64,000 bases of DNA from Apoda limacodes (lineage: Eukaryota; Arthropoda; Insecta; Lepidoptera; Limacodidae). A program made the position numbers and the translations under genes. Positions 34,217 through 46,095 of this stretch are shown in pieces. The stretch spans positions 30,976,722 through 31,040,721 of the forward strand of contig OX291550.1 of NCBI GenBank assembly GCA_946406115.1. The letters are read 5' to 3'. The notes below the pieces were generated by a model. The model was not told the origin of the DNA. It saw only the letters and a list, made by a program, of their open reading frames with translations, and did no database searches. Positions within the stretch are counted from its first letter, which is position 1. Every line of letters starts with the position of its first letter.

Positions 34217-34375
34217 CTGCGCACACACAAACACAAACACACTTTTATCTAAATCATTAAGACGTATCAAACTACAAACAATCAGATAACTATTTGTAAC
34301 TTTACCGCATATATTCATTTAAATATTGTAATATAAATTATAATAGTATTTTTCTTATTACTTTAAACAAAAATT

Positions 34376-34450
34376 GGTCAAGTGCGAGTAGAAATCGCGC
34401 ACCTTGGGTTCCGTACTATAATTTACGTAATTTTCGAACACAAAAAAAGG
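34376..34450 (+). mobile_element. Degenerate head of the GGCCAAGTGCGAGT repeat
   Basis: TTGGTCAAGTGCGAGTAGAA, then TCGCGCACCTTGGGTTCCGT. Clearly the same head as at 41930 and 45237 but diverged, with no matching tail found. Confidence 0.6.
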
Positions 34451-34872
34451 GTGTCGTTTCCATATCGTTTCCAATAAACCAATGTGTAGGTAACTGTTTC
34501 TTTTCATAACCTAAACTATTAACGTTATTAATTACGCTGATACGGTAGTTTATATATCTATTTTTTAGGTGTATGAAAACATCATTTTGTACGAGGACAT
34601 AAATGCAATTAAGGTATTTGATTTTTTTTCTTTAGATGTATATTATTTTAAGAGTTATTGGCTTTGAAAGTTGAAAACATTGTGCCCCGCCCCCCTCTTA
34701 TTTTAAACCGCGTGTTGTCATCACAAAAATTGGTTTGAAAGAAATCTGAACTGAATTCGTGTCCAACACTTGCTTGGCCGGTTTTTATTGAACATTAGGG
34801 GCACGATAAACGCCAATGAACTTGATTAAGTATAAAGCAAGCTAAAACCATTTTTTGTGCTCCCATAAGGTT

Positions 34873-34949
34873 TAACTTTGTACATCACGCTTAACTTAAC
34901 TTTGTACATCACGCTTAACGTAACTTTGTACATCACGCTTAACGTAACT
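34873..34949. repeat. 24-bp tandem repeat
   Basis: Three copies of AACTTTGTACATCACGCTTA plus ACxT. Confidence 0.85.
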
Positions 34950-35340
34950 TACACGGAGAGCTTACTTTTTCACTGGCTTTGCTATAATATTTTTGGAGTT
35001 TACTCCTTAAGAATCGATTTGCATATATAAGGAGCCCGGTATGAGAAAAATGTGAGGAGTAAAATCTATCGATGAATGACCTCGTTACGTTTTTGGTGCG
35101 CATCCTATGTCGCGCAACTTTCTAATTTGGTTGTGAGTGTAGGGTATAGGGACATGTGCATAGGGTATACTGCAAAGCGACTATACCTATATGTTATTGG
35201 GTTTGTTTATTTCTATCAGTGTCGACATTTTTATATTGCTGTTTTTATTATAAATATCAATAATTAATATTGTTATTGTGAAGTTTTAATCGTTATCATT
35301 GTGTTCCGCCTAAGTGAACTGAAGGTATTTTCAAATAACT

Positions 35341-36037
35341 ATGGCAGAAAGAGGTGTAGATGATATAGCCGGAACATCTAAAAAACACGTGGCTGCAAGG
35401 TACGTTGCAATTCATGTATTATATGTATGAGCATGTGCAATTTAAAATAGAAAATTTCTAACCTAACCAAAAATTAATTTTTTTGTCGATGTCTATAAAT
35501 TCTTCCACGTTATTATGATTTATTTTATAAATAATTTTTGAATATTAACAATTGTAGTCAATAATTCGATAATATTATCAGAAAAATCGACAATATTTTT
35601 TCATTATAATAATGTTTTTATAAAATTTTCTTTTGAAAGGTTATTTTTTAGCTTATTTAAATAATTTTCATGTACTATTTATTATTGTACGTAAAAGATT
35701 TAGTGACATAATTATCTTTTTATAACCATTTTTGTTAATTATTAAGATAATATATATTTTAAATAAAAAAATAATTATAATAATTTTAAAAAAATGTTTA
35801 TGAAAACCTTTTTTTATCAATTTTCTTTTTAAAGTTAATTAAAATTTTTATAATTATGCATTTATAAATTTTCAAATTTTTTTTTATATTTTTTTACTAG
35901 GAAAAAATCTAAACCTCCAAAAACTCCAGCCGAGAGACAGCGAGCTTACCGATAAAAAAAAAAAATTAATGAAGGAAGCCCAAAATATTCTGGCAATCAA
36001 CCAACCCTCAGGGTCCGTCGCACCCGTGCACATCTGA
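35341..36037 (+). pseudogene. Small two-exon ORF with a broken second exon
   Basis: ATG at 35341 opens MAERGVDDIAGTSKKHVAA up to an AG|GTACGT donor after 35399. A 501-bp AT-rich intron ends in a pyrimidine-rich TTTTTTTACTAG acceptor at 35900. Joining the two keeps the frame and continues RKKSKPPKTPAERQRAYR before a TAA at 35953. Beyond an A-run the downstream sequence resumes as a different open frame (MKEAQNILAINQPSGS) to a TGA at 36035-36037, as if a frameshift in the A-run broke an originally longer protein. The basic AERQRAYR motif resembles short arginine-rich segments in insect transposon proteins. The function is unknown; this could be a transposon-derived remnant or a chance arrangement. 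Confidence 0.3.
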
Positions 36038-36838
36038 AATTGACTATTTTAAATAGTTTAATGTAAAATATTTCGTCGATTAGTTATAATAAATGTATAT
36101 GAAATGAATAAATATATATTTATATATGTATAGTAAACTCCAGTCGTGCGTCGGAGCTGACACACACAATTTTTTTTTGGCATTTTTTCTTGATTATTTA
36201 AGATTTATTTTCTTATTTTCTAAACATTTTTAAATTTTTGTTTTATTTTTCCGTTTTGGGATATTAGTGTAGTGGATATTATCCGCTTAATTAAACGCTG
36301 TTCGATAATTGTAAAATTAACTATATGACCGAGCTATTGCTTGACTAAACAACAACTTAAATGTCCACTAAACTATCACTAGCCGATCGGTAACTGCTGA
36401 CGGGTGGATGCTATATATACATATCTAGTTGCGAGACGATCCCGACTCCCGACTCCCGACCACAACACAAGAGAAACCGTGAGAGTTCAGCGCGACCAAT
36501 CGCTCTACGGAAGTGAGACCGCAGCCGCTTTGTGCAGACGTGAAATGCAAACAAGTCTGCTCGCTCGCTACGGTTTACTCCTCTATTGAGACTTGAGACG
36601 TTACATACAATACTTAGGGCGTTTTTTTAACACTAAGTAGCATAATTTTTAGCGGGTCGCGTTTCATAAGCTTTTGGTAGCAAAATCTAATGTTGACTTT
36701 TCGCGTTTCTTTTGAGCGGTTTTGGTACGAAATGTTGCTACCATAAACCCATGTCGGTAGGTGAGTATTTTGCGCTACTATTTGACAGCTTTCAAATGTG
36801 AAAGTGAATCCTTTGAGAAAAATACTTATTACGTTCTT
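36038..36838. other. Non-coding, no gene recognised
   Basis: AT-rich, then a GC-richer patch 36405-36600 with CTATATATACATA on the plus strand. An open frame there (36404-36589) has no domain. Confidence 0.5.
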
Positions 36839-36839
36839 T

Positions 36840-38437
36840 TTTAAGAGAGAAATTTGGCGTCGTGTGTGGCACTATAAGTCGGGAGACTGGGACGGATTGC
36901 GAGAATTTTATGCATCGTACCCGTGGAGGCAGCTCTGCTTTAGCTCAGATGATCCTGACGTCTGCGCAGCCGCAGTCACTGAGACAATCCTCGCTGGTAT
37001 GGAATGTTTCATTCCTAACCTGCGAGTAGCTGCCGGCGTCAAAAAACGACCGTGGTTTAATAGGTCTTGCATAGAAGCTAAAATTCTTAAGCAAACTGCG
37101 TATGAGGCTTGGACCATGGCTCGTTATAATAAGAATCCGAATATTTCTGAGTTAAAACGCAAATTAAATGCTGCCTCGAGGTTCAGTAAGAAAGCAACTT
37201 CCAATTCATCGTCAAAATAGGTGGGCGACTTGCGAGCTATCCTTCTGGGAGTCGTGCTTTCGGGTCGCTTGCTAAAGCTGCAAGGGCAGAAAGACCGATG
37301 GTGACTTGGCCCATAGTGCAAAAGAGAAAGCCGATCTATTGGGCAGTCTCTTTGCCTCCAACTCGAATATAAACGACGAAGGCGCTGTACCACCTACTTT
37401 ACCGTGGTGCGGTAAGACCATGCCGGAAATCTCTATAACACAGCGAGAGGTCCGGCGGCCGTTGCTTTCCTTAGACGTTCATAAGTCGAGTGGGCCAGAC
37501 GGAATACCAGCAGTGGTGCTTAAGCAGTGTGCTCCTGAGTTATGTCCTGTACTCACGCGCCTCTTCGCGCTTTCCTACCATACTAGGCAATTTCCGTCTT
37601 CATGGAAGACTGCGAATGTGCACCCGGTGCCCAAAAAGGGCGATAGATCAGATCCATCGAATTACAGGCCTATCGCTATTACCTCTCTCCTCTCCAAGTT
37701 GATGGAGCGTGTGATCAACACACAGCTTTTGAGATACCTAGAAAAACATGACCTGATCAGCGACCATCAATATGGCTTTCGCCACGGTCGCTCCACTGGT
37801 GACCTTCTAGTGTATCTCACACACCGATGGGCACTAGCCATTGAGAGTCAGGGGGAGGCATTGGCATGTAGCCTAGACATAGCGAAGGCGTTCGATCGGG
37901 TCTGGCACCGGGGTCTTCTATCGAAGTTGCCATCTTACGGAGTGCCAGAGGGTTTCTGCATATGGGTGGCTAGCTTTTTGTCCGGCAGACGCATACGAGC
38001 CGTAGTCGACGGTAGTTGCTCTGATAGCATGGACATTAATGCTGGTGTCCCGCAAGGCTCTGTGCTGTCTCCTACGCTGTTTCTACTGCACATCAATATG
38101 TTGGAGATCAACAACATACATTGCTATGCAGATGACAGTACTGTCCATCAGCAGGGAATTCATTCTCACACTTTAGAACCGAAATGGTCGCGTACAGTGC
38201 GGTTTCAGAGAAACTTCCTCCCGCGAACGCTTAGGTTGTGGAATGAGCTCCCTGCCAAGGTTTTCTCTAAGGACTACAGTATGGGGTTCTTCAAAAAAGA
38301 AGTTATTAGATTTCTGAAGGGTCGGCAACGCGCGAGTGATGCCCTTGGTGTTGCAAGCGTCCATAGGCTACGGTGACCGCTTACCATCAGGCAGACCGTA
38401 GGCTTGTTGGCCACCTTAGTGGTATAAAAAAAAAAAA
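36840..38437 (+). mobile_element. LINE B copy, 5'-truncated and internally deleted, with poly(A)
   Basis: Plus strand. The linker region (FYASYPWRQLCFSSDDPDVC, KKRPWFNRSC) is followed by a frameshift near 37200-37300, then a 356-codon reverse-transcriptase frame at 37306-38376. RT motifs seen are KSSGPDGIP, NVHPVPKKGDRSDPSNYRPI, QYGFRHGRSTGDLL, SLDIAKAFDRVWHRGLL, AGVPQGSVLSPTLF and CYADDST. Directly after CYADDSTVH the frame jumps to [12 protein letters not shown], so the thumb/connection part present in the copy at 8703-9340 is deleted, yet the frame stays open to the stop. The 3' end reads CACCTTAGTGGTATAAAAAA with an A run to 38437. The endonuclease and 5' part are absent, so it is inactive. 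Confidence 0.92.
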
Positions 38438-41400
38438 TTTGCATTATGAACATTACATCTCTGTTATTATCTACATATACACACACGGAACTGTCAAAAA
38501 ATGACGCTAAACGCGTTTCGTTTAGACAATAATAGCGCCGCTGAAATTGTCAGATGCGCTCAGACGGAACGGATAGTTGGTGCTAAAATGAGGTTTTTTA
38601 CTATTAAATTTTAACACGGCTCAGAAGGAACGCCCTAACTACTATATGCAAGTAAATACACACTTAAGTTACACTGTCATGTACTCTCTAAAAAAGTTCA
38701 AAATAAAAAGCCCACGCCGCATGTTAAAACGATTTCGAAAAAGTATGAATAAACTATGCCGTTCCGTTCCGTCCATAGTGAGAAATCGATTATCCCAAGT
38801 CCATGGTGAGCAGTAAAATTCCCACTCCCCGTTTAAACAGCTGTTGCAGTTTAAAAAGGCGATCACAGAACCAGTGATTATTACTTGGTCGGTGAACGCA
38901 GGCCTCAAATGTAAATATTTAAAGCAGTTTCCAAACGATCTTTCCAAGACGCAACACAAGTGACACTACACTCTACCTCAATGCCTAATTATTTCAATAA
39001 AACATGATCTAAAAACATATGTTACGATGATGGCCTAATATGTATTACCGTAAATATTGTAGTGAGGTGACGCTCTGTGTTCCGGTTCCGGTCGGCTGAC
39101 AAGTGCCAAGGTCTGAGCTACTGGGTCAAAGGTATCGCGCCATTGTGCGCTGCGACGAGGCACGGTGTGGGTGAGGGTGTGGCTACATGCCGATCCTACT
39201 TCGTCGCAACGACATTAGGCAAGGTACACGACAGATACCACAATGTTATTGTGATACATAACACACTCACTCAGTTAATATTATGAGTCACTTGGGTAAA
39301 GAGCAACCGACATAACAACCGGTCCCTAAACAAATAGGGACCGCGCTCCCGAGTGGGCTTAGCCGTCTTTCACAGCGCGAAGTAGGCGCAAGGTAAGCCT
39401 GTAAAAACGTTCGCACTATTTGAGGATATACAAGTTTATCGGTCTACTTGCTCCCTGCAATATTTAAATACTATGGTTTCCTTGTATTATTGTGTAAGTT
39501 CATCCTCGTTAGTAGAGTAACATAACCTGCCTACAAACATGTTTGTTACACATCATTGTATGTTGTTGTCGACAATATTAGTTAGTTATCTTTTTCCCGT
39601 AACTTTGGTCGGGGGTCGGCGGTCAGCCTGTGGGTTATGTTTGTTTTTCGGAAAAGCATGTGTGAAAAACTCTTCAAATCTTGATTTTGTTGATGAAAAT
39701 ATATATCGTTCCTTTCTAATTATGACTGACTACTGCTTACATACCGTATGCACATTACATACCGTTTGCGCATTACATACCGTTTGCACATTACATACCG
39801 TATGCACATTACATACCGTATGCACAACTACACAGTGCTACTGACTTGTCAAACTCAATAGAGTCGAGGGTTTTTTATCACTTCTTGCTTTGAGATACCT
39901 TTCTGTTCTGACATAGAATTCTGAAAGTGGCACCCAACTCCGACACTAACCTACAACACATAAAGATCATTTACGTCGTGTTATATTCCCATTGCTCATA
40001 TTCCCCTGACAAGATGTGGCGCCAGTCACCCAAAAGGTTTTAATCCGAAGTTCTTAAAAAACAAAAGCATCGACTAATATACATACATACTTTTGAATTG
40101 GCCAAAATGAGAGAATACCAGAGTCCCCAGTAAATGTACGTAGGTAGGTATATATAAAAAAGAGCTAGGTCACCACCGAAGTAAGTACACGTACAGCTAC
40201 AGGGCACGGCAAGGGCGAGGGCAACACACAAATATAGGCACAAGGAACAAGAACTAGGCGCAGCATAGTGTGTGACCATTTGTGACGTTGTTGTGATGTT
40301 ACACACTGTGGTCTGATACTGTGGTCCAGCAATGTGGTCCGACACCATTAAATAATGCAGCAAAGCAGCAAAAATAAAATATCTAACACCATTTCTACCT
40401 GTGTACATTTTGGAAAGAGACAAAGTGATACGAGTCGTTTGTTTAGAAACTACACATAAACACAAAAATACTATAGTACGTGTCTTGAGCTGAACATCAT
40501 TGCACAGACATAACCTATCGTCAAATTAGCAGCAATTCGATAAATGACCAGTGACCACTCTCGACAGTCTCGAAAGTCTCGGCGGTGTTCGAGGGGAAAT
40601 ATTAGTATCGACGCGACGGCGAACTGCCACAATACCTTGTAACTGATGAAATCATCATTTTACAATAAGTAAAAATCTACTGAAATGCTATAAGACAGAC
40701 GGTCAGACATGTTGGTTTACTTAGAAGGTTTTTCTATTTATTGAAGTGAAAACTTCTTTAGCGGCGTTGTGCACTTTTTTTGGTATGGGTAAAAAATGAT
40801 AAACTCGCGTCAGGTCACGTGTCCTAATCGTGGAAATTCGTAAGAAGGAAACCGTAATGCCACGCCTATTATAATTTTTATTTTTTAGTATTCGCGATTA
40901 TGAGTAGTACAGGGAGGTTGGATATGGAATTTTAATTCTATGACAGATTGCGATGTCAAATATACTACGTCAAAAAAGTAAATAAACAAACATTATTATT
41001 TCTTGACAATGTCAAAGACATGTCTTGTGACATATTTGAGTGTTAAGCGCGAATCGTGTGTAAAGGTTTTCACTTCTGCCGGCACTCCCGGATTGCAACT
41101 CGTTTTTTTTTTTTTAAGTAAAAATTTGACCTTAAAATTCAGAACCATAAAAGTGTAGTGAGTGTCTTTCTCACAAATTGGTATGACGTGAGTGATTTGA
41201 TATGAATATCGTAACGCGCTGTCTGTTATTGTTCTATAGAAATATGTCTAACTATCATGAAGTTAGGATTATTTATTTATATTAACTTAGAGTCATTTGT
41301 TTTTGTTTACTAATACCGAGTCACACCTATTTGTTAAAAGATACGAGTGGGTATAATTATGTCATTAAAAGTGGACACCATCACCAGATAAACATTTTTT

Positions 41401-41925
41401 TTTTATATTTCCCAATAGACAACACCATCCAAAAAACTGAATTAGCGGCAGGACGGCCATCGTACAGAATGTTAGCGAAACAGTTATATTATAACTTGCA
41501 ACATCATTTCAGTCTCAGCTGAGAAAAACACCCGTTACGTTGAGGACGAGGCGCGAGGGGATGACTCATCGGCTGCAGCTGGGCGACATCGACATCGACA
41601 TCGCCAGGTGGACGCTGTGCGCTGCTTCTTAATTCTTACCTACCTGGCAGATGGACGAACTACGTCATTTACTATAAGAAAAGAGGCATTGCCATGGTTA
41701 AATATGTTGACTGCGTCTAAAGACGTTGTAATGAAGTTATCGATTCCAAATCTTAGGTCACAAGCACGTTTACTGGAGAAATCTCTGTCAATTCACGAAG
41801 ATATAGTTATGATTGATCTAAAGAGCAGACGCGTCAAGTAACTTACTTCCAGCGACGACAATTATTTATTAACTTATTAGTGAAGCATGGAATAAGTTTG
41901 ACAAGATAATAATGGTGGATCACAA
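38438..41925. other. Repeat-poor non-coding stretch
   Basis: I recognise no gene. Open frames at 38669-38959, 39077-39286, 40040-40465 and 41608-41841 lack domain motifs and homologous features. It contains the 18-bp tandem repeat at 39745-39835. Confidence 0.5.
39745..39835. repeat. 18-bp tandem repeat
   Basis: About five copies of CATTACATACCGTATGCA, with TTTGCA/TTTGCG variants. As 18 is a multiple of three, it gives a repeated peptide frame (HTVCTL) that I consider spurious. Confidence 0.9.
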
Positions 41926-41927
41926 GA

Positions 41928-42355
41928 AAATTGGCCAAGTGCGAGTCGGACTCGCGCACAAAAGGGTTCCGTACTATTATCTATAAAAACGGCAAAAAAA
42001 ATCACGTTTATTGTATGGGGGGGCCCTTAAATATTTATTTTATTTTAATTTAATTACTTATTTTTAAAGTGAGTATAATATTACTAAATATTCTGTGACT
42101 ATTTTAAGCGTCTACCTGTTGCCGTTATCAATTTCGAGCAAAATCGAGCAAAAAAATCACGTTAGCTGTATGGGAGGACCCTAAAATATTTATTTAGTAT
42201 TTGTTGATATAGTAGCGGCAACAAAAATTCATCTTCTGTGAAAATTTCAACTGTCTTACTATTACGGTACATGAGATACAGCCTGGTTAGGACGGACAGC
42301 GAAATCTTAGTAATAGGGTTCCGCTAATTACCCTTTGGGTACGGAACCCTAAAAA
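41928..42355 (+). mobile_element. GGCCAAGTGCGAGT repeat, subfamily 1 full copy
   Basis: Head GGCCAAGTGCGAGTCGGACT, then CGCGCAC and GGGTTCCGTACTATTA. Internal AATCACGTTTATTGTATGGG occurs twice in related form (again near 42155). The tail is CCCTTTGGGTACGGAACCCT followed by A-rich sequence. GGGTTCCGTAC near the head is inverted as GTACGGAACCC at the tail. This dispersed family is very common in moths by my recollection; its class is not certain. Confidence 0.8.
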
Positions 42356-42402
42356 AACATTACGTTCGTTATTTTATTTTAAAACAAACCCATGACTCCT
42401 AA

Positions 42403-42668
42403 TAGTATGTTACGTTAGTCTTACTCAATAGTATTTGTAACTATTACGTTAGTCTAACTCAATAGTATGTGTAACTATTACGTTACTTTAACTAAATAGT
42501 ATGTGTAACTATTACGTTAGTCTAACTAAATAGTATGTGTAGCTATTACGTTAGTCTAACTAAATAGTATAAGTAACTATTACGTTAGTGTAACTTATTA
42601 GTATGTGTAACTATTACGTTAGTCTAACTCAATGGTATGTGTAACTATTACGTTAGTATAACTATTAA
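42403..42668. repeat. 34-bp minisatellite, about eight copies
   Basis: Unit ACTATTACGTTAGTCTAACT plus CAATAGTATGTGTA with small variants. It begins about 50 bp past the tail of the 41928-42355 repeat. Confidence 0.9.
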
Positions 42669-43414
42669 CCTTCATGCAGCAACATCTAAACTCGTATTAA
42701 AATTCTACTAAACACACTAAAACAAAACAAAATCTTTAGCTGAAACTGCTTTGTCCATGGCTCCTCAAATATTTAATGTCGTTATTCCCTTCTCGTTCTT
42801 ATTTCTCGAGCTTGTCTGCAAGCACATCAGATGAGCCTCAACTCGTTTATCGCAGTTCAAGGTCTGGACGCCGAGGGCAAAGGTACGAAGGTGTACAGCT
42901 GCGGGCACGCAGACTGGATACAGCTTTCTTACAAATCAGTGTGTAGTCTGTGGCGTTAAGAAAACAAACAATGAACGTTCATTTTGCGTGGGCCTTCGGC
43001 TTTCGTGGGGTAGGGCATTCTTTGTCGAATTCAGTCGGTTTAAAGTACCTACTCTTTGCATATGAACTTAATTTGATAGTTCTATACATTTTGAATTAAA
43101 CAAAACGCACTTTTTGACCTTTTAATAGACAAAATGTTGACAAATTATCAAACATTATTGTTAAATAATATCATTCAGTGAATCACTTTTGTTCGCGATA
43201 GTAATGAACAAGTTTTAAAATTTGTTACAGGAGTAGGCCGGTCGCCGCGCCGGTCGGTTATTTTATTTCATTTCTTTTCCTTGTTGGTTAAAGAGGCACT
43301 TACCTATATGTATCCGGATTTGACGGAGCAGTTATTGAGTCCGATCAAGTGACAGGCAGTGAGAGACGGGGCACGGGGGGACTTGTACCTAATAGCTATC
43401 ATCAACATTGGTTG
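42669..43414. other. Non-coding, one short ORF of unknown value
   Basis: A 42-codon frame at 42831-42959 (+), starting MSLNSFIAVQGLDAEGKGTK, is GC-richer than its surroundings but too short to assign. A 14-bp palindrome AATGAACGTTCATT lies near 42970. Nothing else is recognised. Confidence 0.4.
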
Positions 43415-43735
43415 ACGTTGACAACTTGAAACACGACAACGACAAGTCTTGCACAACTTGACACACAATAACGACAAGTCTCTCACAACTTGAAACACAA
43501 CAACGACAAGTCTCGCACAACTTGCAACACAACAACAAGTCTTGCACAACTTGACACACAACAACGACATGCCTCGCACGACTTGAAACACAGCAACGAC
43601 ATGACTCGCACAACTTGACAAACAACAACAACAAGTCTCGCACAACTAGACACACAACAACGACAAGTCTCGCACAACTTGAAACACAGCAACGACATGT
43701 CTCGCACAATTTGAAACACAACAAGTCTCGCCCAA
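43415..43735. repeat. 32-bp minisatellite, about ten copies
   Basis: Unit CACAACTTGAAACACAACAA plus CGACAAGTCTCG with interspersed variants (GACACAC, CATGTCTC) and one shortened unit. The overlapping minus-strand cysteine/valine-rich frames at 43304-43724 come from this array. Confidence 0.92.
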
Positions 43736-43739
43736 CTTA

Positions 43740-44111
43740 CACAATATTCAGAAATAGTTTCCTCAACAAGATCTTGGTATTTATGATACCTATAACGTAC
43801 GAATATGAACCCGTTACTTGTCTTACGGTCGTCGACACTGTTATTGATTCAGCTAAACTGTGGCGCTTGCGACTGGCGCATGTGGCCGCCTCTCCGCCCG
43901 TACCTACTCGAAAATATGGAGTTGTAACTTGTAACACATTATGTATATATTACACAAAGTAACAATGAGTTACTATAAAAACGGCAATGGATATTGAACA
44001 TGCGATAACAACTATCTAAATAAACAACCCAAAGCTAGCGGCTTTTTTAAAACCGGTAATTTGCCTCATTTAATTTGAAATTATTTCTTATTATTACATT
44101 ATGATATGTTT

Positions 44112-44148
<37 letters not shown>

Positions 44149-44920
44149 AGCGAGGGAGAGCAAGAGAGAGAAACCATAGAATCGGAATACAAAAAGACAA
44201 TGTAATTTAGTTTAAACAGGTTGTGAGGAATGTAAAACTTTTCTTCATCGGTGCCTTTACCTAACTGACATAACACAATTTTAAAATATGGACAGAATGG
44301 AACGTAATCTAATTGCCTGCTAGGTACTCGTAGGTACGGTATGTTGAAATGTTTTAAACGCAGCAGGTAGGTATTCCGCAAACAACAAGGAACCCTTATA
44401 GTTTTGCCATGTTCGTATGTCTGTCCGTCTGTCTGTCCGCGGCTTAGGTCAGAGACCAAGTACTATAAAGCTGCTGCTGCTGGTAAAATATTTTTTTTGC
44501 AGACTAGGTACTTTCCCTACACGTGAATTGGGTATGATTTTTTTGTCGCTCATCCCATCATGTAGATGTTGTTGGATCAAAAATACTGCGGGTGTGTGAA
44601 ACACGTTACGCTAAAAACTGTCACACAACAAACCGAGTTTATCTGCTTCGCCATACAAATTCTATCGCATAAATTTGGGGCTTAATTTTCGGCGTTTCGG
44701 TGTGTCGTGTGTCGTGTTGTAGCAACCGAATAAGTACTTGGTAGGTACTGGGTACACTCAAGCGTAAATCGGCAGTTTTTTTATACATTACATGCTAAGT
44801 GCGGAAACATGCGCCTAACTATTCAGCAGTCTTTTAACAACGCGGCAGACTCTGACAGAACGGCTCTGATATTGGTCTTGTGACGTCTATGGGTGTACAT
44901 ACAAACAGCAATCTTGCAAA
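43740..44920. other. Non-coding with a (GA)n microsatellite
   Basis: No gene recognised. An uninterrupted GA dinucleotide run lies at about 44114-44146. A CTGTCCGTCTGTCTGTCCGC block near 44420 resembles the tail regions of common moth repeats. Confidence 0.5.
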
Positions 44921-44924
44921 ATTA

Positions 44925-44996
44925 CACACGGTAACCGCTTAACATCAGGCGGACCGTATGCTTGTTTGCCACCTTAGTGGTATAATAAAAAAAAAA
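44925..44996 (+). mobile_element. Very short LINE B 3' tail with poly(A)
   Basis: Matches only the last ~65 bases of LINE B (GGTAACCGCTTAACATCAGG, then GCCACCTTAGTGGTATAATA and a run of A). An extreme 5' truncation. Confidence 0.8.
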
Positions 44997-45236
44997 CTAA
45001 TACTGAGGGAGGTTACGGTGAATGAAGATACTTAATTCGGCCGCCGGATATTCTATTATCTGACCAGGTTCCGGGTATTTGGTGTACGGTTCAAATTGCT
45101 ATCCTTTGCATTTTAAAATTTCTAAGCGCTTCAATATAGCTTAAAAAAATAAAAAATATTTGTTTTGTTATAACCCCAATCCCACTTTATATATTTTACA
45201 TAATAGGCAAACACGAGTAGTTTAAGAAAAAATAAC

Positions 45237-45675
45237 CGGCCAAGTGCGAGTCTGGCTCGCGCACGGTGAGTTCCGTGCAAACTAATTATATGTTGTATAT
45301 TATTAGAAATATTTTTATTATACGATGTAACTTAAAGTTTACGGTTTTCGCAATTTTTCCTTTGTCTGTGCTATAAGACGTTTCGTACCAAATTTCAAGA
45401 TTCTGAGTTCACGGGAAGTACGATAGGTTTTGATTCCCTTGCGAGGTCCGGAAATATGCGGCATTTAAACGCCTGTATCTTTTGATTTCGTTGGCTTAGA
45501 AGTTTGATTTTTTCACAGCTCCAAGGGACAGTAGACCTGAGTATTTGATATAAATTTAAGCTTGATACTTCCACGCGTTCCTGAGAAAAAGTTGACGGTC
45601 GGACAGACGGACGGACAACAAAGTGATCCTACAACGGTTCCGTTTTTTTCTATTGAGGTACGGCACCTTAAAAAT
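45237..45675 (+). mobile_element. GGCCAAGTGCGAGT repeat, subfamily 2 full copy
   Basis: Head GGCCAAGTGCGAGTCTGGCT, CGCGCACGG, GAGTTCCGTGC. The interior differs from the 41928 copy and contains GCGGCATTTAAACGCCTGTA and TTCGTTGGCTTAGAAGTTTG. The tail has GGACAACAAAGTGATCCTAC, GGTTCCGTTTTTTTC and GAGGTACGGCACC, then A-rich DNA. Confidence 0.8.
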
Positions 45676-46095
45676 AATCAAATCTCGAGCGATTAGCATA
45701 GAATACTTACTTATAAAGAGTGTTCCATGCGGAGCAGACAGACAGACCCAAGATGTTCCGACTCGGTGCGCACGGAACACAAATAACTTCGCTACATTAA
45801 ATATATTATGGGTATAATTATAGGCGCGTTTTGTTCACTGCTTCAATGCGTTTAATGTCACAAGTTAAAAAGACATAAATTCTGTATAACACAGTACAAA
45901 TTTTGGTTCATTCTCTTTGGTAGGATTATAGACATCAAGCGCATTATTTACATTATGTCGGTCAACAAAACGCCACTTAAAAAAAACCCGGTTTAACACT
46001 TGAGCACCGGCCCGGGCCCCGACTTGAACCCGCGTTCAGGATTTATAAGAATTATCATCATTATTGTTATTGTAAGAGCTCAGTACCACAAAAGC

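Larger units (their letters stand above)
34217..35340. other. Region 5' of fascin coding exon 1, no gene recognised
   Basis: Upstream intron or flank of fascin. It contains a degenerate copy of the GGCCAAGTGCGAGT repeat near 34376-34450 (GGTCAAGTGCGAG, CGCGCACC, GGGTTCCGTACTATA) and a 24-bp tandem repeat at 34873-34949. I could not identify the non-coding first exon of fascin. Confidence 0.5.

Noticed and set aside
34206..34226. An earlier in-frame ATG six codons upstream of the chosen fascin start
   Set aside because: It lies upstream of a strong splice acceptor and within its pyrimidine-rich tract; the downstream ATG matches insect fascin length.
40040..40465. 141-codon minus-strand frame
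   Set aside because: No recognisable motif; composition is that of random AT-rich DNA with cysteine/tyrosine runs.
42831..42959. 42-codon frame with plausible composition
   Set aside because: Too short and without splice or homology evidence to call a gene; kept only as a note.
43304..43724. Overlapping cysteine-rich open frames on the minus strand
   Set aside because: They are produced by the 32-bp minisatellite shifting through frames and show no start or splice context.
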